A stretch of 64,000 bases of DNA from Trematomus loennbergii (lineage: Eukaryota; Chordata; Actinopteri; Perciformes; Nototheniidae): contig JAAOOA010000063.1 of assembly GCA_012861695.1 (NCBI GenBank), forward strand, positions 441,001 through 505,000, read 5' to 3'. Within the stretch, counting starts at the first letter, position 1. Every line of letters starts with the position of its first letter. Shown here one piece after another: positions 21,209 to 33,456 of this stretch. The translations under genes and the position numbers were made by a program. Below the pieces are notes generated by a model, which saw nothing but the letters and a program-made list of their open reading frames with translations, was not told where the DNA came from and searched no databases.

Positions 21209-22953
21209 TTACTGCTGAAAGGCCTGGTAGTAGTGAGGTAGGGAGCTAGAAGTGCTCATAGCAGGACTGCTGTATGCCTGAGGTAGCTGGCTGTGGTTAT
21301 GGGCTCCCGGGCCCTGTGGTACATGAGCCTGTGAAGGCTGGAAGAAGGTGAACGGCCCTGGAGCCTGGCTGGACAGCCCAGAGGAAGAGGATGGAGGGGA
21401 GGTGGTGGTAGCGGGTGGATAGCTCATCACTAACCCCCCCATCCCCATGTGAGGGCTGTAGGGCGGCAGGCTGAAGGGCAGGAAGCCCAGCAGAGGCCCA
21501 AGGTCCATGTTAGTGGTGCAGGACAGCTCGGTGGAGGAGATGGCCGGGCTCCTGGACAGCAGATGGGGGTCGCTGGCAGCACCCACGCCTTCACCCAGCA
21601 CCTCCCTCTGAGGGGAGGCAGAAGTAGAGGTAGAAGAGTTGACTGCACTTAGGTGAGGTGGGGGCACACTCTGCAGGTCCAGCAGGAAACTGTCCACGTC
21701 GGCGCGAGGATATGAGGTAGATCCGTGCTGGTACCTGGCCATGTTGCTGTAGGGCTGCTGCTGCTGCTGCGAGGCCACAGGAGGCTGTAGGTGGTGATGG
21801 TGAGAAGATTGGGGAGGCATGTGGCGGGCCACACCCATACTCGAGGACAATGACCCCTGCATGAGGCCATGAGGGTGACCCATCCCAGGGACAGCATTGG
21901 TCATGGGGTATGAGTTGTACATGTCCCTGGAGAAAGGCTCCATGGGCTCCTTGGAGACAGAGCCCATATCAGAGACCACAGGGCTAGGCTCCTCCTTCAC
22001 AGGGCACTGGGGGGCAGGCGTCGGTGTAGCAACAGGTGTGCTGGGTGTACAGGGTGGCATCAACCCTGACTCCTGCGCGTGGCTCTTCTTCAAATGGCGG
22101 GTCAGGTGGTCTCTTCGTCCAAAGCGCTGTGCACATCGCGGGCACAGGAAGTCCCGGCGCCCGGTATGCACCACAGCGTGACGCCGCACATCCTTACGAG
22201 TGTAAAAACGGCGGTCGCATCGCTCACATGAGTACTTCCTCTCTCTCACAGGCACAGCAGTGTTATTGTTGCCCTCTGATGGTGGAGGCCTGTCAATATG
22301 GCTGCCCAGGTGCTCCAGCAGCGAGGGGGGCCCTCTGGACCGGGCAGGCCTGCTGAAGCACTGTGGGCTGCCACCAGGTGTCGTCTGTAGCCCAGCTGGG
22401 TGTTGTACTGCTTCCCACACTCCTGGCAGTGGAAGAGCTGCCTGCTGGCTGTGTGGCTGTCTGGCAGATGGCTCTTCAGATGGTCCTGCTGGTGAAACAT
22501 GGTCTAACAGAAGGAACAGTACTGGCTGTGCGGCTGCACAGGGACCCTGGCCAAGAGCCTGAGCAGACACAGACAAGACTCATGAGGATCCTCCAGAGAG
22601 CCGAGCATCAGCCTGCAGACTCTGGTCGTCTTGTAAACTTAGAGTGCTAGAATTAATGCTGTTAATAAGTGCTGTTTGTTCACGGTTTGATGCTCTCTTG
22701 TGGCAATGACTAGTGGTCTGTCCTGCCTTACTGATGCAAGCCTGTGTCCAGCACTTGGTTTCTGTGACAGCAGCTGCCATAGCAACCCCAAAAGGGCTGT
22801 GGTGATGAGGAGCTTTGGAAGCTCTGACTGGGTCTGTGTGTTTTCCTGTGAAAAGCTCTTCTGTTGTCCTGCAGTCTATTTTAGTATTCAGCAGCTCTGA
22901 AAGCCAGAGTCACAGCAGCAGAATCACAGAGGTAGCTTGGCATCGTCAGAGAC
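21209..22953 (-). CDS. plagl2: plagl2, PLAG-family C2H2 zinc-finger factor, last exon, disrupted frame
   Basis: PLAGL2 is a nuclear DNA-binding transcription factor with C2H2 fingers. After the acceptor TTTTTCAG (exon from 22953) the minus strand encodes a finger-3 remnant (SQYCSFC, stop, [13 protein letters not shown]), finger 4 ([20 protein letters not shown]), a degenerate finger with no CxxC ([10 protein letters not shown]), then intact fingers [19 protein letters not shown] and [20 protein letters not shown]. The serine/proline-rich activation region ends [11 protein letters not shown] and stop, matching the PLAG C-terminus; [17 protein letters not shown] and [14 protein letters not shown] point to PLAGL2 over PLAG1. 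The finger frame needs one extra base at the G-run 22325-22330 and meets an in-frame TAG at 22506-22504. A 455-codon ORF (22576-21209) stays open but reads the first fingers out of frame. Fingers 1-2 were not found. It could be a real degenerate copy or sequence error. Confidence 0.82.
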
Positions 22954-23484
22954 CTGAAAAACAGAAAAGATAAGTGTCAAATAATATCGTTTGGCAAGTA
23001 AAATCATGCTGGATGAGCTGACTTTAATAACTAAAGAATAAAACTGCATATCTTTTTTGCATTTGATCATTTTAAATATACTTCAATGTGTCCACCTGTC
23101 TATACTTTATGTAACACAGGCACACAGGCCTTATCATCTTTAGTGGTAGAAGTGTTAGTGCCAGAGAATAACATAATTGTCTTTTAAGTTAATTTTATTT
23201 ATAAATAATATAACATATATATAAATAAAGTGAACGTTTTTTTAATCATTAATCTTAATTTAATAGTACTAGTTATAATCTACCCTGAATATTGATAGTT
23301 TTCTTTTAAATATTTATAATCATTACTACTTGTTGATAACAAAATGTGTCAATACCACGTAAAAGCGTAGTACCGTTGGCGAGTATTCACAATACTAACT
23401 TGCAGCATATTTCTGGGTGAAAACCAAATATTTTTTCTTTCCACCTAAAATATCCATAAGGTGCATTCATCACAGCGCATAGCC

Positions 23485-23580
23485 AACAAGTGCATTGTCC
23501 GGTGCCTTGCTCAAGGGCACCTCTGCAGGGCCAGGAGGTGAACCAGCAGGGTCCAGGACGTGAACCGAGACCTTACAACC
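23485..23580 (-). mobile_element. SINE fragment (same family as 24369)
   Basis: TGTCCGGTGCCTTGCTCAAG followed by GGCACC matches the 3' body of the tRNA-derived SINE at 27012-27265 and 54531-54925. Confidence 0.7.
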
Positions 23581-24368
23581 TCTTCTTAGTGTTGTAAACT
23601 TTATATGACATATTTACAAAGATGGTTGTGCCAACAAGAGCCACGAGATGGTGCTGTATCTGACTTTCTTCCCAGAAAGCTACCTAACATAGTTTAGGCC
23701 ACCAGTGTTTGGTCAGTGTACTGCACAAACAACATTGCCCAAACTGCCCCCTACCGACTCCAATTACGTGATGGAGCGAACTCCATCTGCAGTCACACTC
23801 TCAGCTGAATGAGGCTCCATTATAAGCTGCATGGTTTTGTAACAGTCTGTAAATAAACAAACTACGTTTACCGTTTTCTAGACTAGACACGAGTATAAGT
23901 AAAATAAATACGAGGTAACATGAAGTTGTTAATGTCAGTATGACGATATTTATTGTTTATCTTGTTAGGAGCAGTTTGCCAGTAAATGTTTGCAGGAACT
24001 GTTTGTAACAGTGTTTCATGACCAGTGGTGTAGTGGGGACGGGGAGGAGACGAGACACTATGGACGCGCTCGTGAACTGTCAACGGGGGGGGGGGGGGAT
24101 AGGGGTACACTGTGGGCCTCTGCACCTCTGTCGCCTGTCAGCGCAACTTACATGATGCCGTTTAAAAAATATAATAATAAAGGGCGGCCTTTCTGCGCGA
24201 CTGTCACTCAAATGCGGGACATAGTCTCAATTTGTGGGACGCGGGACAAATGATAAAAATGGTGCTGCCCCTCACACACACGCTTCAAATCAAGTTGCAT
24301 AAATACTTGAGCTACGTTTTTATTATAATTACTGTGAAATGTATTATGTTTTCGTCATTATTACAACA

Positions 24369-24540
24369 AACGGCAGTGGCTCAGTCAGTAGGGGCTTGGA
24401 CTGTGCGCCGTAGGGTCGCCGGTTTAAGTCCCGACCAGACCTAAATATGGAGTGTGGACTGCTACTTGGAGAGGTCCCAGTTCACCTCCTGGGCCCTGCC
24501 GAGGTGCCCATGAGCAAGGCACTGGACATTAACACAACAT
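24369..24540 (+). mobile_element. tRNA-derived SINE, plus orientation
   Basis: It carries an A-box-like TGGCTCAGTCAGTAGGGG and a B-box-like GGTTTAAGTCCC at tRNA spacing, followed by ATATGGAGTGTGGACTGCTA and CAAGGCAC. Two longer copies lie in reverse orientation at 27012-27265 and 54531-54925. Confidence 0.85.
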
Positions 24541-24718
24541 ATTCGAGGTGGTTTTCAATAACATATCCGTATATATATATTTCTCTAAGTTATGTTTTTG
24601 TGTGCACTGAGGAGTCGCAAACAGGCGTTTGTTTAATCATTTTAAGATTGGCTTTAATCAATGTTTGAAAATTAATTCTTCATATATGATACATGAGGTA
24701 ACATTTTATTTATGTACG

Positions 24719-24983
24719 CAGTGTTTCCCCTAGGTTTAGCTTTTGCTTTGGGGGGGTGCTGCCTAAACTCACAACTTAAAGTGAAAGCGTTTCGTTTATT
24801 TAATAAATGAGCACATGTTCAATGTGAAAAATGACAGTAGATATAGATTAGTTGCAATTTGGTGCTATATATATATATATATATATATAAAAAAAGAATT
24901 CAACACCTTGAATTTCAGGGGGGGCGCTGGGCTCCGTTGGCGGGGCGCAGCGCCCCTCCAAGACAATGGTAGGGGAAACACTG
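24719..24983. mobile_element. hAT-like MITE
   Basis: Ends CAGTGTTTCCCCTA and TAGGGGAAACACTG are exact reverse complements. No clear 8-bp duplication is visible in the flanks. It includes a (TA)n run near 24868. Confidence 0.75.
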
Positions 24984-25198
24984 GTATTATTTTCACATAT
25001 TTCTCTCCATTCTTCCTTCTGCCAAGGGTTACCCTTTTACTTTTGGTACTTTAACTATATTTTGATGCTAATACTTTTCTACTTTTACTTTTACTTGAGG
25101 AACATTTTGATTGCAGGACTTTGACTTGTAAGAGAGTATTTATACACTTTTTTACTTAAATACAACTGAATTCTTAACTTCTCCCACCTGACGTGATA

Positions 25199-25678
25199 CT
25201 AGGGCTGTGCGATTATGGCAAAAATCATAAACACGATTATTTTGGTCAATAATTGATATCACGATTATTAAATGCGATTATTCATGACTTTGAAAACATC
25301 CATTTATTGAACTTTTAAATACAAATAATAATTTGAACAGTATCTTTTTAACTGTTGATTTCCCTGAGCGTATAATTCAACTGAAAAACCAATACAAAAA
25401 TAAATAAAATAACTGATACATTTATATCTACATTTAAATAAATAATATCAAAATAATAAATACCAATAAACAAGATCAACAAATATTTTGGAGCGCACTT
25501 CAACAAGCTACTAAATATATAAATATGATAAATACAAATGAATTAGATCAAATATGTTGCAGTGCACTGTCACAACCTAGCAAAGCAAAATAATCGTTTT
25601 TTTCGATTATGTTGTTTTCGTAATTGTGACAGGCCAAAATCGTAATTGCGATTAAAATACGGTTAATTGCACAGCCCT
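25199..25678. mobile_element. hAT-like MITE with 8-bp target duplication
   Basis: AGGGCTGTGCGATTATGG at the left is matched by the reverse complement AATTGCACAGCCCT at the right. The 8-bp duplication ACGTGATA flanks it at 25191-25198 and 25679-25686. The interior is A/T rich and noncoding. Confidence 0.9.
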
Positions 25679-26039
25679 ACGTGATACAATTACTTGTAAT
25701 TGGGGCAACAGAGCACGAATTATGGAAGTCGAATATTCTGCATTTCTCCGTCTGAATATGATGGCTTTTGGCCTGATGTTTGGACAGATTGCTCATGTTA
25801 CCGCGCTTACGTGAAAACACTAATGGCAAACGAGCATTGTCCACATCGAGCCTTGTAGAGTGTCACTATACTTTTGAACGCTCCGTTCTCTCCGTCCCTG
25901 GCAGATCTGTGTGTTGCTGCAGCGTGTCTGTGAGATTATGATTCTACTTGTGATAGTCGGACATGACAACCTGTGCAGCCCATGTATTGATTCCATCCGA
26001 TAGCTGCTATAATAACAAACAAAACGTCTGCCTGCTCTC

Positions 26040-26412
26040 CACAATGATCAATAACAGCGAACGGATGGTCAAAGTAAGGTACAAATAAACAGAATCACAC
26101 GAAGCCTGGTTAGTGTTGCCTGACTTTATAAAGTGTGTTTTTTTTTACAAGTGTGTGGTTGCGTTCTAGTCACTTTGCTCAGCACTACTGCTGGTTACAA
26201 TTTTTTTGCCGTACTCGCCTTAACTGTTAGCTCAGGTTAATCTCGCCCCCCTCCGACGTAAGCGTGACGTATGCGGTTCTTGCTTCTAGACGGACAACTT
26301 TTTGGTGCTCGAAACGAACCGGATTCCGGAGCTTAGAGGCTGCTCCGCTGCGGTGTGAACAGGAAAACCGAACCGGCCCTGAAACACCGTTGGTGTGAAT
26401 GGGGTATATCAG
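26040..26412. mobile_element. dispersed DNA element, uninterrupted copy
   Basis: Reverse-orientation relative of 3383-3791, sharing CTCCGACGTAAGCGTGACGT and AACAGCGAACGGATGGTC. It shows the target site that the L2 fragment occupies in the other copy. Confidence 0.65.
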
Positions 26413-27011
26413 TAATCCCACACACTACCCTGTCAGCCCAGCAGCTGGGAAGACCGGGAAGTATTGGGGAGCTGCAGTGTTTTTGCATGGGCTGATGCTA
26501 GACAAAAAAACGTTTGCTACATGCAAAAGTGCATTATAAATGAATGTTGTTATTATTATTATAATTTGACCAGATATTTCTTATTTTATGATTTGTGTCC
26601 ATTTTACAGACAAAAAGAGGATACAGGTTAATAAGGCAATGTAGCCAGGTAATAGCTTTAGCAAAAATGTAGCAGGATGTATTTCTGTCTTTGTTTGTTT
26701 TTAAATTATAACCTGTAATTGAGATCATGTGCTTTTCTCCGCTGTACCCTTCGTCTGTGCCGCCGTCGCTTTTCAAAGGTTTACTCCAGAGACAGAGGCA
26801 TTATTTCCTGCAATCCATCACCTGAGCTAGGTTTGATGTTGCAGTCAGTGTTACAGGTGTAAGGGATTACACTTACACTTACCCAACAACGCTTTTCTTT
26901 TTTAATAGAAATAAATCCACTTGGTTTTTTTCAGCACCGATTCAGTAAAGGATAATATGATAATAATGATAGTAAAATGTATATAAACAACAGTAGTACA
27001 TAAATATTATT

Positions 27012-27265
27012 CTCTGCTTTTAACCCATCCTAGTACCAGGAACAGTGGGCAGCTATTGCACAGCGCCCGGGGAGCAATGGGAGTGATGGGGGAAGGGGGA
27101 TGTCCGGTGCCTTGCTCAAGGGCACCACGGCAGGGCCCAGGAGGTGAACTGGGCCTTTTCCAAGTAGCAGTCCACACTCCATATTTAGGTCTGGTCGGGG
27201 ACTTGAACCGGCGACCCTACGGCTCCCAGTCCAAGCGCCTACTGACTGAGCCACCTTGCCTGTCA
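27012..27265 (-). mobile_element. tRNA-derived SINE, minus orientation
   Basis: Reverse complement of the SINE family at 24369: GGACTTGAACCGGCGACCCT is the inverted B-box region, and the left end reads TTAACCCATCCTAGTACCAG. Confidence 0.85.
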
Positions 27266-27549
27266 TTGTATCACTTCTTTAAAGCATTTGGAGCATATGC
27301 TTATTGTAACACGTTTGACTCAATTTGTTAGTTCAGGGTCTAATTTAACCGTTTGTTAGGCCAGGGCATCTTTTGAAAATTGATGTTAATCAAACTAAAA
27401 TAATATGCAAAGATGAAAAGTGTGTGTATAAAACTAGCATATTTGGTTAAGAGAGTGAGGCGGTGAGTGAGAAGGGGCAAGAGAGTATACGTGTAACGGT
27501 GCAAGTTAGTAATTATTATCATCTCCATTCAGCTCAAAATACCATGGCA

Positions 27550-27880
27550 AGCACAGGCATAATTTATACTGGGGACACTTTTGGAAATGGCCAATTTTGT
27601 CCACCACTTTGCATTAGGATTATGTACTGTAAATACCGTGAAAACGAATTGTACACTTTGAGAGGTTTATTTGCAAAATAGAACATCAATCTCGAGGACT
27701 GTTCACACTTTTTGGATGTATTTTCTGTGCAGTTTGGACCTGCGACACGTTCAATATTAGCAATAATTGAATGGAGTATAGTAAAGCAATTGATGCTCCC
27801 TCTTTGCAGCAGCGTAGCATAGTTACGGCACTAGTGGTCAAAAAATGATTGCAAGCATATGTATGTATGTATATATTGTT
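27550..27880. repeat. dispersed repeat, copy 2 (copy 1 at 15651-15990)
   Basis: Same orientation and block order as copy 1. Downstream, GGAGAATAAATGCTACTG near 28040 looks like a polyadenylation signal, so this may be the 3' part of a retroelement. Confidence 0.55.
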
Positions 27881-28247
27881 TGCTGTGGGCGTTTAATGCA
27901 GTTGTGGGGGGTTTTTTTTATCAGAAAAAATGATGGCAAGTGATGACGAGAGAGCAGCCTAGAGAACAACGGTGTGTGCGTGCAGTGAGTAGGACATCAG
28001 CTGGAACGTAGCCGTGCAGTGTGTGTACCATCTATTTGTTGGAGAATAAATGCTACTGCTCAACAAAACCAACTGCTGGTTGTGTGATAATTGAAGGAAC
28101 TCTGGCTAGCAGTGCCAACAACGACTCTGGTTTAAGGTGTGCTGACCTTTAATGTGGAAAGCTATACCAATGTGACAAGCCCCTCCTCCAAGTTTCTCAA
28201 CTTCCTGTGCGACCAAAAGGGGTTCGAGCAATTCTGTTGGAAACCCT

Positions 28248-29333
28248 TTAACCTGTTGAGCCCCACGGCCTGCGGCAAAAACGCAACATCTCCAAGAAAC
28301 AGCTTCTTAACATTTAACAACCTATTAATAATGTGTCATACCCACTTAACGGAAGAAACTCAGCTAACTGACGATATGAACCATTTTTACCAAACAAAAC
28401 ACAACTCTAACGCCGAGCCTCTGAATTAGCGCCGAGCGAAAAAATGCTAACGCACTTAGCACAGAACTCACGGTATAAATACTTTATTACAAGTATCATC
28501 ACTGTGCGACCAAAACTCAGGGCAGCGAAGGCAAACCCAGACAACCACCACGTAGCTTTACGGAGCCAAAACGGCAAATATGTCTTACCTTTGCTGTTTT
28601 CTGATCAAAAGTTGTGTTCAATGGCATTAAAACGATAAAAACGCTGCTGAAGGTTAATCCAATGTCTCTGTGTCCCTTTGAAATGATTACTGATAATCCA
28701 TCATCATATTTATGGCTATAACCTAGTTTTCAGTTTTCAGAGCGTAACATAGCTTTTGGCTTGGGCAAGCTGTGTGCGCATCCCTCTCACTCCTCAATGG
28801 TAACGTGTAGGTGGATTTAGGAACTTCCCTCTCGATTCTATTGGCTCTAACCGTTCAAAAGAGGTGTCAATCATCAAAATCGACCGAGGGGGGCCAGAGA
28901 TATGGCAAATCCACCCAAATGACCCCAGAAGTGTTTGTTTTTTTGCTAAACCTCTCTAAAAAGGTCAAATGTTACTTGTTTTGCATCAATCTTGATACAG
29001 GGTACTTACTATATGTTATAGTTTGGATTCCAAAAGCTTTTAGTCTACTATCCCATCATTCAAGGGTGGTTTTCACTATAAGTAAAAAATGTGGACGGGC
29101 ACTATCAATTTACATTTTTTTTTACTATGTTCAATCTGAATTTACTTTAAAATAAAAAAAATCTATATTGATTCTGACTTTTCTACATCCAACTCACAGG
29201 TTTATCATTGCTTTGAGAAAAAAGATTATTAATGAGATAAGATTATTTAGAAGTGAAGATATAGTCATTTGTTCTGGGAAGGTCATTTTCGAGCCTGAGA
29301 CCTGAAAAACAGGCTCAGGGCTTAACAGGTTAA
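28248..29333. mobile_element. TTAA-bounded element, inverted copy of 49322-50506
   Basis: Ends TTAACCTGTTGAGCC and, reverse complemented at the right, TTAACCTGTTAAGCCCTGAG. TTAA lies at each border. The element at 49322-50506 is the same family in the opposite orientation. Confidence 0.8.
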
Positions 29334-29336
29334 TTA

Positions 29337-30092
29337 TGGCGCATTTCCACCATGGCGCGGAGCGCGGTTTAAGCGTGCCGGGCCCGTTTTTGGTTGCGTT
29401 TCCACTATGCCTAGTTCCGGCCCGGGGCTACTTTTTCACCTTTTTTCTGGCCCGACAAAATCGTGGTTCTATCGGGGCCAACAAACAGGACTGAGTCGGG
29501 CTGAGTTTGCTAAACTAGAGAGAGAATCGCTGGCAAGGGGGCTACAACAAGATGAACATATTTGACCGTGATTTAATTGTAATACACGTTTCAAAATGAT
29601 GCCGAAGTAACAACATACTGATACCGGTTAGTAAAAACCATGAATTAATGCTTTGACAAGTCTGCAGACAGACGGCAGGCGAAAAACCTTTTAAAATGCG
29701 TGTTGTCTAAATGGAGATCGGCTAAGCTAACGCAATATATGCTCCGACCGTCCACACTCACAACAACAGCCTATAGAGACATAAATAAACCAGCGACTGT
29801 ATTCACCATGACACAGACAGTCTGTGGTTTGTACTTGTTTAACTTTTGTCTAGTTTCTGAACAGATATGAGGAGCTGTGAGCTTGAGTGCTAACAGCTAG
29901 CGGCTGATGATGTTTTTTGGGGTGCTCATTGAAGATGACGTCACGGCTCCGCCTACACTGCGTTACTATAGATACTACCCCAGTTCCTAAACTGTAATGG
30001 AAGCGCAGCATTAAAGTGAGCTGGGCCTAACAAGGCCTAACAAAACGGTTAACCGTACTAAGTCGGGCGAGGCCTGCGGTGGAAATGCGCCA
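29337..30092. mobile_element. PIF/Harbinger-like MITE with TTA target duplication
   Basis: Ends TGGCGCATTTCCAC and GTGGAAATGCGCCA are exact inverted repeats, flanked by TTA at 29334-29336 and 30093-30095. Further copies are at 41203-41543 and, left-truncated, at 51130-51821. The 3-bp TWA duplication is typical of PIF/Harbinger elements. Confidence 0.85.
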
Positions 30093-31459
30093 TTAGATCC
30101 CATCAAACATCAGTAAAGGCTGATTTAAGTGTTATCACCAATACTCAAGAAGAATTCCATTAGTTGAATGAATCCATTTGGTAAAGCATGAGTTCATCAA
30201 AAACATTAAAAGTATGATATCTCTCTTAAATCAGTAGTAATACAACATGGATTTCTTTCTATAAAAGTATGTTTTAGTTCAACCAGATAATTATTAGAAG
30301 TCTTGACAAAAAAATCTTCCAAGCTAGGGCCTTCTGACCACATATGGATAATATTACATGCTATCTGTTCAGCAAAAATCGTCAAAAGAAAAGACTGACT
30401 TCTAATTGCGTTGAAAATGTGAATTCAAGTCAACTTTTTGAGGCATTTAAAAAAAGTTAACTTTTATAGGTATTAACAGTATCAACGAAATGTAGGATAT
30501 TAGGAACCATTTTTGCTTTACTATTGGATATAATAAATGTCTGTCATTTATTCTTCCAGATATGAACTTATATCTTGCTCCTGGAGGAGATGCAACACTA
30601 TGAACAGGACCATGCTACCCTACTTTGAGTGGATGCTAGATGGTGTAACTAACTCAATTATTTTGGTTACGTCACCTGTATTCCTTAAGCCATGGTGATT
30701 TTATTTTTTTTAATGGCAGTAGACAGTATTTTCTGATTTATGGAATGATAATATATTAGGTAACATCTGCATATAGGATTGTTTCTTTAAAGGACTCGCC
30801 ACTTTGAAGTAGAAACTTCACAACACATTTTCCAGCAGTGGATGTTCTTCCTGCCATCATACAATTAACGTAGTTACACTCGCGGGGGGTCTGGATAAAA
30901 GGTGCAATACAAGACTAAGTTCGGCGAAGGGAGCTGGTAGTGCCATCTTGTGGGTCCGCAGCATGGAGCTGCCATAAAGCTTTAATCCCCACATTTTCTG
31001 CTTAAGCCCTCTCTATTGTGTGAAGATAACTGCAAAAATGTTGGTTCTGTTCGAGCAAAATGAAAAGGGAAAACTTCCCTCGGGCCGACGGCAGACTGGC
31101 TGGATGATGGAGTCTGAAGTGAAGCGCTTCAGTGTTGGAACGGGGTCATTACCAGACGGGGGCTAAATGTGACTGCTAGCCTTGCTGTTCAAAATAATTC
31201 GGATGCGAAGGAGAAACTCGTATTAATGCTTGGCGGTGCCAGTGTTAGTTACGCTAGTTTTATGCCGAGGGAACACACTGACTACTGTTAGTGTGAGTGT
31301 GGGTGAAGTTAGCCGAAGCAGCATGCTGGTTAAAAAACAAAAGATGAGCGCTAACTAAGTTGTATCGGAGTTTGTGTTACGGGAGCTAACTCCTCTACGT
31401 GTTACCGAGCAGGTTCCACTCCGGCTCAGGGCCACACACACGGACACAACACTACTCAC

Positions 31460-31610
31460 CGAATGAGTCTCAGTCCGGCTATCCTTCCAGCCTCCATTCC
31501 GTCTCCATGTCGACATTTTGGAGCAAGTTTTAGAGATGTTTCTAGAGTCCGGGCCTGGACTGCTGGGCGCCGCGCTGGAAGCCATGCATTCTGGGAGAGT
31601 GACGTCAGAC
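31460..31610 (-). other. candidate minus-strand first exon, possibly plagl2 5' UTR
   Basis: On the minus strand CATTCG is followed by a strong donor GTGAGTAGT at 31459. Upstream is a GC-rich segment with GCGCGGCGCC, which looks like a promoter-proximal first exon. plagl2 is the next minus-strand gene downstream and its last exon has a clear acceptor at 22954, so the two may be joined. The upstream border is not defined. Confidence 0.4.
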
Positions 31611-31655
31611 CCCGGGCTCAGGGGAACTCTAGCAGGAACCACTTCCATTCACACA

Positions 31656-31676
31656 AAACACACACACACACACACA

Positions 31677-31711
<35 letters not shown>

Positions 31712-31719
31712 GCACACAA
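31656..31719. repeat. (CA)n microsatellite
   Basis: CA units with CCAC and CGCA interruptions, next to the candidate promoter. Confidence 0.95.
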
Positions 31720-31739
31720 AGAAATTGAAAATAAAATAA

Positions 31740-33456
31740 CTATTTCCAAACATTAGAAGGATTTGTGTAAACAAAACTGATGTAAAAAGCAAAGACAGAG
31801 ACCTTGGTGTATATAAACATGTTATAATAATTATTTGATTTATTTGATTTGCTTGCAACAACAAAAAAACTGGTGAACAATGAATGATGTTAATTGAATC
31901 ACAAGAATAACATGAGGATATTGACAAATAAAACACCAATGGTGTATTTTGTTCTCTTTTCTTAGTTGTTGTTAGGAGTCTGAACTGTGTGATATATTCA
32001 GTATCTCAAAGAGTGAAACTGAAAGAAAAGTGGTGATATTTCTGAGGTGGTGGAAGCAAGACTAGATAACCTTACAACTATAAAGTTAACATGTTGACCT
32101 GTAATCCAAGCTACCCCTTGTGATCTGACAGATTGTTATGAATCATGTTGGAATAGACGAGTATTGGGGATGTATTAGTCACAACAAAGAATATCACTGG
32201 TGTCAATGTTCCTCATAGGATCTGAAAAATGATATATGCATAATTCGATCATTTTGTTTCTTTCACCTATGTAAAAGGCCCATTCAAACCCCATGCAGCA
32301 GAGCAGTACGTTTGTTGGCACCCACTTGGTTGTTGACATCCACCTGGATTCATCGCCTTCTTATTTATAGACACATGCATTTTCAAGCATTTGGACTACC
32401 TATGTTGTAAATGTATTATCTTTTTAATTTACACACGACATCTATTGCCCGTCTGTCCGTCCGTCCGTCCTGGGAGAGGGATCCTCCTCTGTTGCTCTCG
32501 CCGAGGTTTATTCAATTTTCCCCTTATGTTTTTCCTTGTCCGATGTGATGTTCCAAGGACAGAGGGTGTCGTATTCATATTCATATTCTGTACAAACTAT
32601 GAAGTCCACTGAGACAAATGTAACATTTTTTATATTGGGCTATATAAATAAACTTTGATTGACCGATTGATTGATGAAATAGATTCGGAGTACTGTGTAC
32701 TGCCTTGCTGAAATAATCTCATGCAACACCCTTGCTGCAAATGTTTATCTTTGTTCCACTTGACTTAAGTGTTTGTAACATAAATTAAAGATTAATACCA
32801 GCTATTATTGTGAGGGTCCTCCCAGGTGTGTTTATTTGCTCCACTTACAGTGTTGCCTGTATAAACAGTTGCATATGTGCAGAGTTAAAATAGATAACGT
32901 GGTGCCCAGTCGTTGTTTGCTCTGAATCCGTTTTAATATGAATATGAATGACACAAAATGTTGGTCTTCTAAAGAATGGACTCTATTGTTATATTTAATA
33001 TGGCTAAAATAAAAAAGACCTTTGTTGTTAAGCATTGGAAGACTAAAATAATATAATGTATGATTATTTGCATGCAGCATCTGTTTAAATATACAATTTG
33101 CATGAAGAGAGCAGGAGGTTTTTTCTTGCATTCCTGCGCAGGGTTTGACCTTTGACCTGGTTGTTGCATTCCAAAGAGGCTTGTCCTGCAGCAGCGCCAG
33201 CCTGCACTCACACTGCTTCTGTGCTACCGAGAGACGATGTGTGTTCAGCTAGTTTAGACAAGGCACAGTAGCGAGATATATCAGAAACTAGCAGACAGCA
33301 CAGCACCGTCCGGAGCTAAAAGGAGTGTCTTGTTTTGGGTCTACACAGTTCACCTAGAACGGAGTTAGCCATTTTGCTAAGCAGCTAAACCGCCATCGTA
33401 TTGAGGTTGCTTTACAGACACACAGCAGGCTAGCCGCAAACACCATCGCAGAAGAA
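31740..33456 (+). other. region upstream of asxl1 with LINE-like tail and asxl1 5' UTR
   Basis: A repeat tail with (CCGT)n near 32450 and ATATAAATAAACTTTGATTG with TGATTGATT units near 32641-32675 resembles a LINE 3' end. The last few hundred bases before 33457 should include the asxl1 promoter and 5' UTR; the transcription start cannot be set by eye. Confidence 0.5.

Larger units (their letters stand above)
22954..31459 (-). other. probable plagl2 intron, filled with mobile elements
   Basis: No conserved exon was recognised between the last plagl2 exon and the candidate first exon near 31460. The span holds SINEs, hAT-like and TTAA-bounded elements listed separately, plus G-runs near 24079 and a (TA)n run near 24868. 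Confidence 0.4.

Noticed and set aside
22036..22650. Plus-strand ORFs opposite the plagl2 fingers
   Set aside because: Antisense shadows of the zinc-finger exon; no recognisable protein.
24369..24440. Possible tRNA gene
   Set aside because: A- and B-box-like words are present, but the sequence is repeated with a common non-tRNA tail, so it is a SINE head.
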